DNA from: Microbacterium sp.
GTDB lineage: Bacteria; Actinomycetota; Actinomycetes; Actinomycetales; Microbacteriaceae
Length of the DNA: 64,000 bases
Direction of reading: 5' to 3'
Assembly: GCA_017306415.1 (NCBI GenBank)
Contig: JAFKIL010000008.1
Location: 42,114 to 106,113 of the forward strand
In this document: piece after piece, positions 24,639-33,652 of the stretch
How the letters are laid out: each line of letters starts with the position of its first letter
How positions within the stretch are numbered: position 1 is the first letter of the stretch
Made by a program: the position numbers and the translations under genes
Notes under the pieces: generated by a model
Seen by the model: only the letters and a program-made list of their open reading frames with translations
Databases searched by the model: none
What the model was told of the DNA's origin: nothing

Positions 24639-24897
24639 GTGGTTCACCACTGGATCTCCATCCGACGACGTGAAGGCGCTTTCGCCCAATGTGCATAGGC
24701 TCGCGGGCGACCGTGAGCTGACCTCCGAACTATCCCGAACCGCATGACGCGCCCCAAGAACGAGGAGCTTCTGGATAGTTCGCGGTGAGCGCGGCGCCGT
24801 TCGTCGAACTTACTCGAGTTCGAGGACGCTCGCCGAGGGTTATCCACAGGGCGTACGTGTGAGGGCGACCGGCCCATCGGCGCCCGTCCCTCGCGCG
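24639..24897. other. intergenic gap with an inverted repeat
   Basis: 259 bases without a convincing gene. It carries TCGAACT-N6-AGTTCGA at 24804-24823 and a single TTATCCACA at 24840-24848. The inverted repeat resembles a regulatory half-site pair but has the wrong spacing for a LexA box. Nothing else is supported. Confidence 0.4.
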
Positions 24898-27711
24898 TCA
24901 GTGGGGCAGGGCTTCGTCGAGCACCTGCAGCACGTGGCGGTAGTCGTGGCCGGTGGCGCGGGTCATGCCGAGCTCGCACGTGCGGTTGAGGGAGGCGTGC
25001 GCGACGGATGCCGCAACCTCGACGCCGGTGGCTTCGGGTGCGGTGGCGGATGCGGTGAGCTCGGGGTGCAGCATGCCGCGGTCGCCCGCGAAGGCGCAGC
25101 ATCCCCAGTCCTCGGGGATCACGACGGTCTCGGCCGCGGCGGACGCGACGCGGGTGAGGGCGTCGCCGATGCCGAGGTGATGCGATGAGCACGTCGGGTG
25201 CAGGGTGAGCGACGCGACGCGCTGCGCCGGGGGCAGGTGGGGGAGGACGTGCTCGTCGACGAACGCGACGGCGTCCACGACGCGGATGCCCCGCTCGCCG
25301 GCGGCGTCGAGGAGGATCTGCAGTCCCTCGGTGCAGGAGGACGCGTCGCACACGACGGGCAACCGTCCCCTGTCGGTGGCGCGGTGGAGGGATGCCGCGA
25401 CCTTCGCCTTCATGACGGCGTATCCGTCGGTGAGACCCTTCGACTTCCACGGGGTGCCGCAGCACAGCGACGGGATGTCGTCCGGCGTGGACAGCTCCAC
25501 CCCCGCGCGCTCGCAGAGCCGGAGGAAGGATTCGGCGACCCCGTCCGCGCCGACCGGCCCGAACATCGTCGTGGTGCAGGAGGAGAAGTACACCGCGACG
25601 GGCGCCCGCCCCGCCAGCACCTTCCGGCGTGACCCACCGCCGGGAAGGTCGGCGGTGTAGAGGGGGACGGTGTCGGCGCCGAGGATGCCGCGGCCGACCT
25701 TCGTGGCGAGAGCGGGGAGCGCCGTCGGCACGGCGTCCGCGACCGACAGCGCCACTCCGCCGATCGACGAGACCGGCCCCCAGGCTTTGGCGGCGGCCTT
25801 CCATCCGGCCTGGGCGACCGCATTCTGGTTCTCGGCGCGCAGGCGCCGCACGAGGTCGCCGGTGTTGATGAGCACGGGGCACGCGGTCTGGCACATCCCG
25901 TCGACGGCGCACGTCTCGACGCCGTCGTACCCGTACTCCTTCTCCAGCTCCCGCACCAGCATGTCGTCGCCGGCATCGCGGGCGCGCTGCAGCTCGCGGC
26001 GCAGCACGATCCGCTCCCGCGGGGTGAGGGTGAGGTCGCGGGAGGGGCAGACCGGTTCGCAGTAGCCGCACTCCACGCATCGGTCGACCTCCGTCTCGAC
26101 GGTGGGAGCGGTCTTCAGGTGCTTGGTGTGGGCGTGCGGGTCATCGGTGAGCAGCACCCCGACGCCCAGGAGCATCTCGGGATCGACGAGGCGCTTGACC
26201 TCCCACATCACGTCGTACAGCTCGTCTCCGTACTGCCGGTGGACGAACGGGGCCATGATCCGGCCGGTGCCGTGCTCGGCCTTCAACGTCCCCCCCTGCG
26301 ACAGGACGAGCTCGACCATCTCCTCCGTGAACGCCTCGTAGCGGGCGAGGTTGTCGGGGTCGTCGAAGCGCTCGTTGATGAGGAAGTGGATGTTGCCGTC
26401 CTTCGCGTGCCCGAAGATCACGCTGCCCTCGTAGCCGTACTTCGCGAACATCCCGATCAGCGCCGTGCAGGTCTGGTTGAGCCGCTCGACGGGGACGGCG
26501 ATGTCCTCCAGCAGTGCCGTCGTGCCCGACGGGCGGGCGCCCGCGACCGCGGTGAACAGGCCCTTGCGGATGTGCCACAGGTGGGCGCGGACGACGGAGT
26601 CGGTGGTGAGCGACGCCGGCGCGGCGAGCGGCAGCCCCGCGAACACCGCGGACGCCTCGGCGAGCCGTGCGGCGAGGGCGTCCGCGTCCGGCTCCTGGTA
26701 CTCCACGAGCAGCGCCGCGTGGTCGACCACGTCGAGGGCGCGCAGCTCGTCGGTGGCCTCGGGGTCCTGCTGCGCGACGCGGAGGGATGCGGCATCCATC
26801 AGCTCGATCGTCGCGAAACCGGCCTCGATGAGCGTCGTCAGCGACGCCGTCGCATCCGCGATCGAACCGAACAGCAGAAGGCCGGTCGCCATCGCGGGCA
26901 GGATCGGGAGCGTCCGGAACGTCGCCTCGGCGACGAACGCGAGCGTCCCCTCCGATCCGATCACGAGATGCTCGAGGATCTTCACCGGATCGTCGTGGTC
27001 GAGGAACGAGTTGAGTCCGTACCCCATCGTGTTCTTGATCGCGTGCAGCCGACGCAGCGTCGCCACCGACTCCGGGTCCGCCCGCACGCGGTCGCGCAGG
27101 CGCAGCAACCCCTCGTGGATCTCGGGTTCCCGCGCGGCCAGCACCTCGGCCGCATCCTCCGCACCGGTGTCGAGCACCGTGCCCGACGGGAGCACCAGCA
27201 CCGCCGATTCCAGGGTGCGGTAGGTGTTCGCGTGCGTGCCGCACGACATCCCCGACGAGTTGTTCGCCACCACGCCGCCGATCGTGCACGCGATCTCCGA
27301 CGCCGGATCCGGCCCGAGCTTGCGCCCGTGCCGCACCAGCCGCGCGTTGACCGCCCGCACCGTCGCGCCCGGCTGCGTGCGCACGAGCGCCCCGCCGTCG
27401 AGCACGTCGATCCGGCGGAAGTTGCGGCGTGTATCGATCAGCACCCCGTCCGTCCCGGCCTGGCCCGACAGGCTCGTCCCACCGGAGCGGAACGTGACGG
27501 GCACACGCTGGGCCCGGCTCGCCGCCAGCAGCCGCGACACCTCCGCCACGTCCGCCGCGATCGCCACCGCCTGCGGGGTCAACAGGTAGTGCGACGCATC
27601 GTGGGCACCGGCGAGGCGATCCGTCGCCCGCGTCCCCACGTGCGCGCACGCGACCTCGAATGCCGCGATGATCGAGGGGTCCAGCGGAGCCAAGGTGTCC
27701 GTGCGAGCCAC
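24898..27711 (-). CDS. FAD- and [4Fe-4S]-containing D-lactate/2-hydroxyacid dehydrogenase
   Basis: 937 residues from GTG 27711, preceded by GGAAAG. It fuses a GlcD-like half and a GlcF-like half: PCMH-type FAD-binding (FRSGGTSLSGQAGTDG; CTIGGVVANNSSGMSCGT), an FAD-oxidase C domain (GHAKDGNIHFLIN; KAEHGTGRIMAPF), two cluster motifs CVECGYCEPVCP (about 541-552) and CAVDGMCQTACP (about 600-611), and cysteine-rich CCG repeats (SLCCGTPWKSKG; EDWGCCAFAGD). It should oxidise a D-2-hydroxyacid such as D-lactate and hand electrons to the quinone pool. It is divergent from the sugar-acid operon at 27819, whose pathway may yield lactate. Confidence 0.9.
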   Translation of the reverse strand: MARTDTLAPLDPSIIAAFEVACAHVGTRATDRLAGAHDASHYLLTPQAVAIAADVAEVSRLLAASRAQRVPVTFRSGGTSLSGQAGTDGVLIDTRRNFRRIDVLDGGALVRTQPGATVRAVNARLVRHGRKLGPDPASEIACTIGGVVANNSSGMSCGTHANTYRTLESAVLVLPSGTVLDTGAEDAAEVLAAREPEIHEGLLRLRDRVRADPESVATLRRLHAIKNTMGYGLNSFLDHDDPVKILEHLVIGSEGTLAFVAEATFRTLPILPAMATGLLLFGSIADATASLTTLIEAGFATIELMDAASLRVAQQDPEATDELRALDVVDHAALLVEYQEPDADALAARLAEASAVFAGLPLAAPASLTTDSVVRAHLWHIRKGLFTAVAGARPSGTTALLEDIAVPVERLNQTCTALIGMFAKYGYEGSVIFGHAKDGNIHFLINERFDDPDNLARYEAFTEEMVELVLSQGGTLKAEHGTGRIMAPFVHRQYGDELYDVMWEVKRLVDPEMLLGVGVLLTDDPHAHTKHLKTAPTVETEVDRCVECGYCEPVCPSRDLTLTPRERIVLRRELQRARDAGDDMLVRELEKEYGYDGVETCAVDGMCQTACPVLINTGDLVRRLRAENQNAVAQAGWKAAAKAWGPVSSIGGVALSVADAVPTALPALATKVGRGILGADTVPLYTADLPGGGSRRKVLAGRAPVAVYFSSCTTTMFGPVGADGVAESFLRLCERAGVELSTPDDIPSLCCGTPWKSKGLTDGYAVMKAKVAASLHRATDRGRLPVVCDASSCTEGLQILLDAAGERGIRVVDAVAFVDEHVLPHLPPAQRVASLTLHPTCSSHHLGIGDALTRVASAAAETVVIPEDWGCCAFAGDRGMLHPELTASATAPEATGVEVAASVAHASLNRTCELGMTRATGHDYRHVLQVLDEALPH

Positions 27712-27736
27712 AAGCGGTGTCTTTCCGATTAATGAA

Positions 27737-27753
27737 ATTTGCATCTGGCAAAT
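27737..27753. promoter_or_regulatory. palindromic operator in a divergent promoter region
   Basis: ATTTGC (27737-27742) and GCAAAT (27748-27753) are perfect inverted arms around five bases, in the only A/T-rich patch between the dehydrogenase and the small winged-helix gene. It is the natural candidate for that regulator's binding site and could control both directions. Confidence 0.55.
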
Positions 27754-27818
27754 GGAATACGACTACGATAGCCCTCGAACGGTGACCACGACATCCCTCG
27801 ACGAAGAAACGGCTGCCC

Positions 27819-28175
27819 ATGGAAGCCCTCATCGCCTCACGCACGGCGGGCGACGCGGTGCAGACCCCCGCGATGATCGCCGTCGCCCTCGGCGTGCCCG
27901 CGGTGCGGCTCGAACTGCTGCGTGCGCTCGTCACGCGCGGGCAGGCCACCGTCTCCCAGCTCGCGCGAGCGGTGGGATGCACACGCAACGGGCTGCGCCC
28001 GCACCTCGACGCTCTCGAGGAGCTCGGCGCGCTGCGCAGCGAGACCGCCCGCGTGCCCGGGAGCTTCCGGCCATCGCGGGTCTACCGGGTCGACACGGCG
28101 AGGATCGAGGACGTGGCCTGGAGCGTGTACGACGCCGTGATCGGAGAACGGGCCGCGATCGAGGAGGGCGCATGA
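27819..28175 (+). CDS. ArsR-like winged-helix regulator
   Basis: 118 residues. The region PAVRLELLRALVTRGQATVS then QLARAVGCTRNGLRPHLDAL and EELGALRSET is a winged helix of ArsR/MarR type, followed by the wing FRPSRVYRVD. There are no cysteine metal-sensor motifs. It starts the sugar-acid operon and overlaps the lactonase gene by ATGA, so it probably controls that operon and the divergent dehydrogenase through the ATTTGC palindrome. The ATG lacks a strong ribosome site. Confidence 0.75.
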   Translation: MEALIASRTAGDAVQTPAMIAVALGVPAVRLELLRALVTRGQATVSQLARAVGCTRNGLRPHLDALEELGALRSETARVPGSFRPSRVYRVDTARIEDVAWSVYDAVIGERAAIEEGA

Positions 28176-29077
28176 CCGCGGGCGACGACGCGCCCGCGCT
28201 GGGCACCCCGCGCGTCGCGACCGGCGTCGGCATGTTCCTCGGGGAGGGCCCGCTGTGGGACCCGATCCGCGGCGTCCTGCTGTGGGTCGACATCGAGGAC
28301 GGCAGCGTCTACCGCGGGGTGTTCGCCTTCGGCGGCTCGATCGAGATCCAGGAGCGCATCGCGTTCCCCGACACGGCGGGAACCGTCGCCGTCGCGGCAT
28401 CGGGCGAGATGGTGGTGGCGGGCACCCGGAGCCTCTTCTTCCGCACGCCCGACGGCGCGATCACCGCGGGGCCGGACCTCGTCTCGGGCGAGGGGCGGCG
28501 GTTCAACGACGGCAAGCCCGATCCGCAGGGACGGCTCGTCGTCGGGACGAAGGGTCCGGACGGGAGCGACGCCGAGACCCTCCTCCGCGTCGAGCACGAC
28601 GGGAGCGCGACCGTCCTCGACGACGATCTGACCCTCGCGAACGGCCTCGGCTGGACGGCGGACGGGCGGCGGCTCTACACCGTCGACACGCTGAGCCGCC
28701 GCATCCACGTCCGGGACTACGACCCCGACACCGGCGAGACGGGTCCGCGCCGGGTGTTCGTCACTCTGGACGGACCGGGCTACCCCGACGGCATGACGAT
28801 CGACGCCGAGGACCACCTGTGGCTGGCGGTGTGGGGCGGAGGCCGCGTGCTGCGGATCTCTCCCGCCGGCGAGATCGTCGGGCGCATCGATGTGCCGGCG
28901 CCGCACACCTCATCGGTGGCCTTCGCCGGCCCCGAGCTCGACACCATGGTGATCACGACCGCGCAGGAGAACCTGACTCCCGAGGAGCTCGCCGCGGCCC
29001 CGCTGTCCGGACGCCTGTTCACTCTGCGCCCCGGTGTCCGCGGAACTCGCCCGCTCCTGTGGGCGGGTCGTTCATGA
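28172..29077 (+). CDS. SMP-30/gluconolactonase-family sugar lactonase
   Basis: 301 residues forming a six-bladed beta-propeller. Family landmarks are GMFLGEGPLWDP with the metal-ligand glutamate, RFNDGKPDPQGRLVVGT, LANGLGWTADGRRLYTVDTL with the ligand asparagine, and GYPDGMTIDAEDHLWLAVWG with the ligand aspartate. It hydrolyses sugar lactones to acids using a divalent metal. Position before a diketo-acid hydrolase, a Zn-dehydrogenase and an SDR points to a non-phosphorylating route for a deoxy sugar such as L-fucose or L-rhamnose, though the substrate is inferred. Confidence 0.9.
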   Translation: MTAGDDAPALGTPRVATGVGMFLGEGPLWDPIRGVLLWVDIEDGSVYRGVFAFGGSIEIQERIAFPDTAGTVAVAASGEMVVAGTRSLFFRTPDGAITAGPDLVSGEGRRFNDGKPDPQGRLVVGTKGPDGSDAETLLRVEHDGSATVLDDDLTLANGLGWTADGRRLYTVDTLSRRIHVRDYDPDTGETGPRRVFVTLDGPGYPDGMTIDAEDHLWLAVWGGGRVLRISPAGEIVGRIDVPAPHTSSVAFAGPELDTMVITTAQENLTPEELAAAPLSGRLFTLRPGVRGTRPLLWAGRS

Positions 29078-29108
29078 GCCCCCTCATCCCCCTGACGAAA
29101 GGATCAGC

Positions 29109-29969
29109 ATGAAGCTGCTGCGGATCGGCCCCGAGGGCCGGGAGAAGCCCGGCGCGCTCGTCGACGGCGGCCACTACGTCGATCTGTCGGACGAGGTCGC
29201 CGACTTCGACGAGGCCTTCTTCGGTACCGGCGGGCTCGCACGCATCGGCCCGATCGTCGCCGAGCGCGCGGCATCCGGAGAGCGTCTGCCGCTCGCCGGG
29301 CAGCGTGTCGGCGCGCCCATCGCCCGACCGCACCAGATCATCTGCGTCGGCCTCAACTATCGCGACCACGCGGCCGAGACCGGCCAGGCCGTGCCCGATG
29401 AGCCCATCCTGTTCACGAAGTCGCCGAACACGCTTGTCGGGCCCGATGACGACGTGCGCATCCCGCGCGGCTCGACGAAGCCCGACTGGGAGGTGGAGCT
29501 CGGGATCGTCATCGGCACGCGCACGAGCTACCTCGACTCGGTCGACCAGGCCCGCGACCACATCGCCGGCTGGGTGCTCGTCAACGACGTGAGCGAGCGC
29601 GCCTTCCAGATGGAGCGCGGCGGGCAGTGGCTCAAGGGCAAGTCGGCCGAGACGTTCAACCCCGCAGGTCCCTGGCTGGTCACGCAGGACGAGATCGACG
29701 ATGTGAACGACCTCGGCATGTGGCTCGACGTCAACGGTCAGCGCCGCCAGACCGGGTCCACCTCGACGATGGTGTTCGACCCGTTCTTCATCGTGCACTA
29801 CATCAGCCAGTTCATGGTGCTCGAGCCCGGCGACCTCATCAACACCGGTACGCCCCCCGGCGTCGGCATGGGCTTCACGCCGCCGATCTGGCTGCAGGCG
29901 GGGGATGTCATGACCCTCGGCATCGACGGGCTCGGCGCGCAACGGCAGACCGTGATCGGCCCCCGGTGA
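29109..29969 (+). CDS. FAH-family 2,4-diketo-3-deoxy-sugar-acid hydrolase
   Basis: 286 residues. Signature blocks are ICVGLNYRDHAAETG with the catalytic histidine (His87), FTKSPNTLVGP, metal ligands Glu128 and Glu130 in DWEVELGIVIG, Asp160 in VNDVSERAFQ, and GKSAETFNPAGPWLV. This last block resembles the 2,4-diketo-3-deoxy-L-fuconate/rhamnonate hydrolases, which cut the diketo acid to pyruvate and L-lactate, and also ureidoglycolate lyase-like proteins. GAAAGGATC precedes the ATG. The lactate produced could feed the dehydrogenases at 24898 or 33649. Confidence 0.82.
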   Translation: MKLLRIGPEGREKPGALVDGGHYVDLSDEVADFDEAFFGTGGLARIGPIVAERAASGERLPLAGQRVGAPIARPHQIICVGLNYRDHAAETGQAVPDEPILFTKSPNTLVGPDDDVRIPRGSTKPDWEVELGIVIGTRTSYLDSVDQARDHIAGWVLVNDVSERAFQMERGGQWLKGKSAETFNPAGPWLVTQDEIDDVNDLGMWLDVNGQRRQTGSTSTMVFDPFFIVHYISQFMVLEPGDLINTGTPPGVGMGFTPPIWLQAGDVMTLGIDGLGAQRQTVIGPR

Positions 29970-31033
29970 GAGCCCTCGTCCTCGTCGCGCCCGGAGAGGC
30001 GGAGGTGCAGGATGTCCCGGAACCCGTCGCCGCGCCGGGCGACGTCGTCGTCGACGTGCAGCGCGCCGGCGTGTGCGGCACCGACGTCGAGCTGTACACC
30101 GGCGAGATGCAGTACCTCCACGACGGCGTCACCACGTACCCGGTCCGGATCGGACACGAGTGGATGGGCACCGTTTCCGCGGTGGGCGCGGGGGTCGACC
30201 CCGGGTGGATCGGCGTGCGCGTCACGGGCGACACGATGCTCGGGTGCGGCCGGTGCCGGAGGTGCCTCGGCGGCTATCAGCACGTGTGCGCATTCCGCGG
30301 CGAGCTCGGCATCCGCGACGGCCGGCCGGGCGCCCTCGCCGAGCAGGTGGCCGTGCCCGTGACCTCCCTCCATCGGCTTCCGGACGCGGTCGGCGACGCG
30401 GCGGGTGCCCTCGTCGAGCCCGGGGGCAACGCCTTCCGCTCTGTCGAGGCTGCGGCCCTCGCGCCGGGGGAACGTCTGCTCATCGCGGGGGCCGGCACGA
30501 TCGGCCTGCTCGCGGCGATGTTCGCCCGGGCGCGCGGGATCGACGTGCACCTCCTCGGCCGCAGCGAGCGCTCCCTCGGCTTCGCCCGCTCGCTCGGCTT
30601 CGCCCAGGCGTGGTCGGACGACGACCTCCCCGACCTCCCGTGGGATGCCGTGATCGACGCGTCGAACGCCCCGCAGCTGCCCGCCCGGGCCGTCGAGCTG
30701 GTGGAGCCCGGACGCCGTGTCGTCTACGTCGGGCTCGCGGGCAGTCCGAGCCTCGTCGACACCCGGGCCATCGCGCTCGCCGACGTGACCGCGGTGGGCA
30801 TCCTGAGCGCATCGCCCGGACTCGCCGGCACGATCGCCGCGTACGCATCCGGTGCCGTCGATCCGACGCCCCTCGTCGCGGCGACCGTCGATCTCGCGCA
30901 CGTGCCCGGCATCCTCGCCGGCATCCGCCCCGACGGCGCCGGCCCCGGGCCCAAGTTCCACATCGCCATCCGCGACGGCGACGCCATCCGCGACGCCCCG
31001 CACGACGGACAAGACCAAGGAGTATCCCGATGA
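29966..31033 (+). CDS. zinc-dependent medium-chain alcohol/sugar dehydrogenase
   Basis: 355 residues from a GTG that overlaps the previous stop (GTGA). Catalytic zinc ligands Cys37 (GVCGTDVEL) and His64-Glu65 (GHEWMGTV), four structural-zinc cysteines (94, 97, 100, 108 in CGRCRRCLGGYQHVC), and the NAD-binding GAGTIGLLAA are all present. It resembles sorbitol/threonine dehydrogenases and should oxidise a sugar or sugar-acid hydroxyl. In this operon it could be the first, sugar-oxidising step, or it could act on a downstream alcohol. Confidence 0.88.
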   Translation: MRALVLVAPGEAEVQDVPEPVAAPGDVVVDVQRAGVCGTDVELYTGEMQYLHDGVTTYPVRIGHEWMGTVSAVGAGVDPGWIGVRVTGDTMLGCGRCRRCLGGYQHVCAFRGELGIRDGRPGALAEQVAVPVTSLHRLPDAVGDAAGALVEPGGNAFRSVEAAALAPGERLLIAGAGTIGLLAAMFARARGIDVHLLGRSERSLGFARSLGFAQAWSDDDLPDLPWDAVIDASNAPQLPARAVELVEPGRRVVYVGLAGSPSLVDTRAIALADVTAVGILSASPGLAGTIAAYASGAVDPTPLVAATVDLAHVPGILAGIRPDGAGPGPKFHIAIRDGDAIRDAPHDGQDQGVSR

Positions 31034-31704
31034 CCCGTGCACTCGTCACCGGCGGCGCGAGGGGCCTCGGCGCCGCGACCGCCCACCGACTCGCGGCGGA
31101 CGGCATCGACGTCGTCCGCGTCGACATCGCCGGCGACTGCGACGTCCGGCTCGACATCACCGATCAGGATGCCGTCACCGCTGCCGCCGCGGAGATCGGA
31201 GGCATCGACATCCTGGTGAACTCGGCCGGCATCGTCGGACCGAACACGCCGCTGCTCTCGACGACGTCGGACCAGTGGCGCGGCGTCCTCGACGTCAACG
31301 TCATCGGCACCGTCGCGATGATGCGCGCCTTCGTGCCCGGGATGGTCGAACGAGGGTGGGGTCGTGTCGTCAACTTCGCGAGCATGGCCGGCAAGGACGG
31401 CAACCCGAACCTGTCGATCTACTCCGCGTCGAAGGCGGCCGTCATCGCGCTGACGAAGTCGGCAGGGAAGGAGCTCGCCACCACCGGTGTGCTGGTCAAC
31501 GCGATCGCCCCGGCGGTGATCGCGACGCCGATGAACGACGACACCGCCCCCGACGTCCTCGCGCACATCACGAGCCTCATCCCCATGAAGCGCATCGGCC
31601 GCGCGGAGGAGGTCGCCGAACTGGTCGCGTGGCTGACGTCCGACCGCGTGAGCTTCTCCACCGGCGCCGTGTACGACATCAGCGGCGGCCGGGCGACATA
31701 CTGA
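31030..31704 (+). CDS. short-chain dehydrogenase (2-keto-3-deoxy-sugar-acid DH candidate)
   Basis: 224 residues, overlapping the previous gene by ATGA. The SDR pattern is complete: TGGARGLG (7-14), NSAG (64-67), catalytic Ser118, Tyr131 and Lys135 in NFASMAGKDG then YSASK, and SFSTGAVYDISGG at the end. NAD(P) dependence is expected. Paired with a diketo-acid hydrolase it fits the enzyme that oxidises 2-keto-3-deoxy-L-fuconate/rhamnonate to the 2,4-diketo acid. It is the last gene of this operon and converges on the IclR gene. Confidence 0.88.
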   Translation: MTRALVTGGARGLGAATAHRLAADGIDVVRVDIAGDCDVRLDITDQDAVTAAAAEIGGIDILVNSAGIVGPNTPLLSTTSDQWRGVLDVNVIGTVAMMRAFVPGMVERGWGRVVNFASMAGKDGNPNLSIYSASKAAVIALTKSAGKELATTGVLVNAIAPAVIATPMNDDTAPDVLAHITSLIPMKRIGRAEEVAELVAWLTSDRVSFSTGAVYDISGGRATY

Positions 31705-31724
31705 GCCGTCAGGCGACGTTTCCG

Positions 31725-32492
31725 TCAGGCGGCGGCGCCGACCATGTCGCGGATCTGGTCGACCCGCCCGACGAGCTCGGCCAGCGGAAGGCGGAACGCG
31801 AGGGCGCTGACGCTCACGGCGCCGGTGACCCCCGCATCCGGTCCGAGCCGGACGGGCACGGCGAGGCAGTTCACCCCGAGCTCGTTCTCCTGGTCGTCGA
31901 CCGCATAGCCGCGCTCGCGTGTGCGCACGACGTCCGCCCACAGCGCGTCGAGGGTCGTGATCGTGTGGGGCGTCGTCTGCTCGAACGGGCCCTCGCCGAC
32001 GAGTGCGGCGAGGGACGAGGCATCCTTCGCCGCCTCGCTCAGCAGCAGCTTGCCGACCGCCGTGCGGTACGCGGGGTTGCGGCCGCCCACGGCCGAGGTC
32101 AGTCGCACCGAGCCGGAGGAGGGATCCACCTTGGCCCGGTACACCACCTCGGCGCCGTCGCGCACGGCGTAGTGGGCCGTCTCGCCGAAGCGCTCCGCGA
32201 GACGACGCAGGATGGGCTCGACCGCGAGGCGGTCCGGACGCTGGGCGTGGTTCTCGAACGCCAGGCGGAGGAACTCGTCGCCGATCACATACGTGCCACG
32301 GCCGAGCTGGGCTGCGAGGTGCGCACGACGGAGCGACGTCAGCGCGCGATGCACCGTGGACTTCGGGCTGTCGACGGCGGCGGCCAGCTGCTCCAGCGTC
32401 GCGCCCTCCGGGCGCTCGGCGAGCTCGATGAGCACGGCAAGCACGCGATCCGACCCGACGAGACGGTCGCGGTTCTCGGATGTCGTGCTCAC
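31725..32492 (-). CDS. IclR-family transcriptional regulator
   Basis: 255 residues from GTG 32492. N-terminal winged helix: SDRVLAVLIELAERPEGATL, recognition helix DSPKSTVHRALTSLRRAHLA. The C-terminal GAF-like effector domain shows GETAHYAVRDGAEVVYRAKV, GRNPAYRTAVGKLLLSE and YAVDDQENELGVNCLAVPV. Such proteins bind small organic acids. The -10 TAGAGT lies six bases before the GTG, so the mRNA is probably leaderless, and a palindrome overlaps that promoter, pointing to autoregulation. It is likely to control one of the flanking sugar-acid operons. Confidence 0.92.
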   Translation of the reverse strand: MSTTSENRDRLVGSDRVLAVLIELAERPEGATLEQLAAAVDSPKSTVHRALTSLRRAHLAAQLGRGTYVIGDEFLRLAFENHAQRPDRLAVEPILRRLAERFGETAHYAVRDGAEVVYRAKVDPSSGSVRLTSAVGGRNPAYRTAVGKLLLSEAAKDASSLAALVGEGPFEQTTPHTITTLDALWADVVRTRERGYAVDDQENELGVNCLAVPVRLGPDAGVTGAVSVSALAFRLPLAELVGRVDQIRDMVGAAA

Positions 32493-32498
32493 CGTTCC

Positions 32499-32524
32499 AC
32501 TCTATCGGACGGCCATTCCGATAG
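32499..32524 (-). promoter_or_regulatory. IclR promoter with overlapping palindromic operator
   Basis: On the minus strand TAGAGT (32499-32504) is the -10. The inverted repeat CTATCGGA-N7-TCCGATAG spans 32502-32524 and covers the spacer, as expected for an autorepressor site. Confidence 0.6.
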
Positions 32525-32580
32525 TCGGGATGAATGCACTCGCACTGCGGCCCCTTCCGAGACCAGACCCGGGGCCGTGG

Positions 32581-32662
32581 GCAGAACTCCACGGATCCGC
32601 GCCGCATCCTGCGGATATCCGCGATCCGAAGCCGTCTTCGTCCCGGATCCGTGGAGTTCTGC
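32581..32662. repeat. long inverted repeat (element B)
   Basis: Perfect 19-base arms, 32581-32599 (GCAGAACTCCACGGATCCG) and 32644-32662, enclose 44 bases that themselves hold the palindrome GCGGATATCCGC at 32611-32622. It lies downstream of an operon end read from neither side's coding sequence; probable terminator or insulator before the dehydrogenase operon end. It shares GCAGAACT with element A. Confidence 0.8.
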
Positions 32663-32716
32663 ACGTGAGGTCAGCGTGAGGGGCTCGGCGGACCCGGGTG
32701 CGGGGGCGGCGCGGGC

Positions 32717-33652
32717 TCACACCCCCGGGCGGACGAGGTTGCGCAGATCCTGTCCGCGGCGGAGGCGGCCCAGGTTGTCCTCGATGAGCTCCTTCGCCCC
32801 GATCGGTCGGCCGCCGGCGGCGTGCGGCGTGATGATGACGTTCGGGAGGTCCCACAGGGGCGAGGATGCCGCGAGCGGCTCCGTGTCGAACACGTCGAGG
32901 GCGGCCCCGGCGAGGGCGCCGCGCTCGAGTGCCGCCACCAGCGCGCCTTCGTCGAGCGCGGCACCCCGGCCGACGTTGACCACCCACGCGTGCGGGGGCA
33001 GCAGGTCCAGCACGCGCGCATCCACCACCCGGCGGTTCGCCGCGGTGCCCGGCAGCAGCAGCACGAGCGCGTCCACACCCGGCAGCACGGCGTCGAGGTC
33101 GTCGACGCCCACCGTGCCCGGCTCGTCGCCGGCACGGGTGATCCCGACCGGCTGCGCCCCCAGCGCGACGAGCCGGTCGGCGAGGACGTGGCCGATCGAA
33201 CCGAAGCCCCAGATGGCGATGCGCGCCCCGATGAGGGTGGCGAACCGCCCCGGATCGGGGAACGGCTGCCGCCCACCGAGTTCGTCCGCCCACCGGTGCT
33301 CGCGCTGGGCACGGCCGGCCGCGGGAAGCGACCGCGCCGCCGCGAGCAGCAGGGCGAGCGTGTGCTCGGCGACCGGCAGGTCGTGCAGCCCGCGCCCGGA
33401 GGCGATCGCCGCCCGGGGGGTGAACCCGGCCGCCAGCACGGCGTCGGTGCCGGCGCTCAGCGTCTGGACGAAGGCGAGGTCCGGCAGCGCCTCGGCGTAG
33501 CGCCGGAGGAGGTGCGGCGGCGTCTCGAACACCACGAGAGCCGTGGCATCCGCCGCGCCCGGGGGCAGGTCGCCCAGCGGCGGATAGCGGACGATCTCGG
33601 CGCCCGGCACCTCGACCGTGGACCCGAGGTTGTCGGGGACGAGGACCTTCAT
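32717..33652 (-). CDS. D-isomer-specific 2-hydroxyacid dehydrogenase
   Basis: 311 residues. NAD-binding IAIWGFGSIGHVLADRL, the arginine/glutamate region NVGRGAALDEGALVAALERG then GAALDVFDTEPL, and the catalytic-histidine block NVIITPHAAGG mark the family. It reduces 2-keto acids to D-2-hydroxy acids or the reverse with NAD(P)H; glyoxylate/hydroxypyruvate reductase or D-lactate dehydrogenase activity is likely. It is the last gene of a five-gene minus-strand operon and overlaps the oxidase by four bases. Confidence 0.88.
   Translation of the reverse strand: MKVLVPDNLGSTVEVPGAEIVRYPPLGDLPPGAADATALVVFETPPHLLRRYAEALPDLAFVQTLSAGTDAVLAAGFTPRAAIASGRGLHDLPVAEHTLALLLAAARSLPAAGRAQREHRWADELGGRQPFPDPGRFATLIGARIAIWGFGSIGHVLADRLVALGAQPVGITRAGDEPGTVGVDDLDAVLPGVDALVLLLPGTAANRRVVDARVLDLLPPHAWVVNVGRGAALDEGALVAALERGALAGAALDVFDTEPLAASSPLWDLPNVIITPHAAGGRPIGAKELIEDNLGRLRRGQDLRNLVRPGV

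Noticed and set aside
24804-24823. TCGAACT-N6-AGTTCGA as a LexA box
   Set aside because: The SOS box needs TCGAAC-N4-GTTCGA; spacing here is eight between those cores, and no start codon follows closely.
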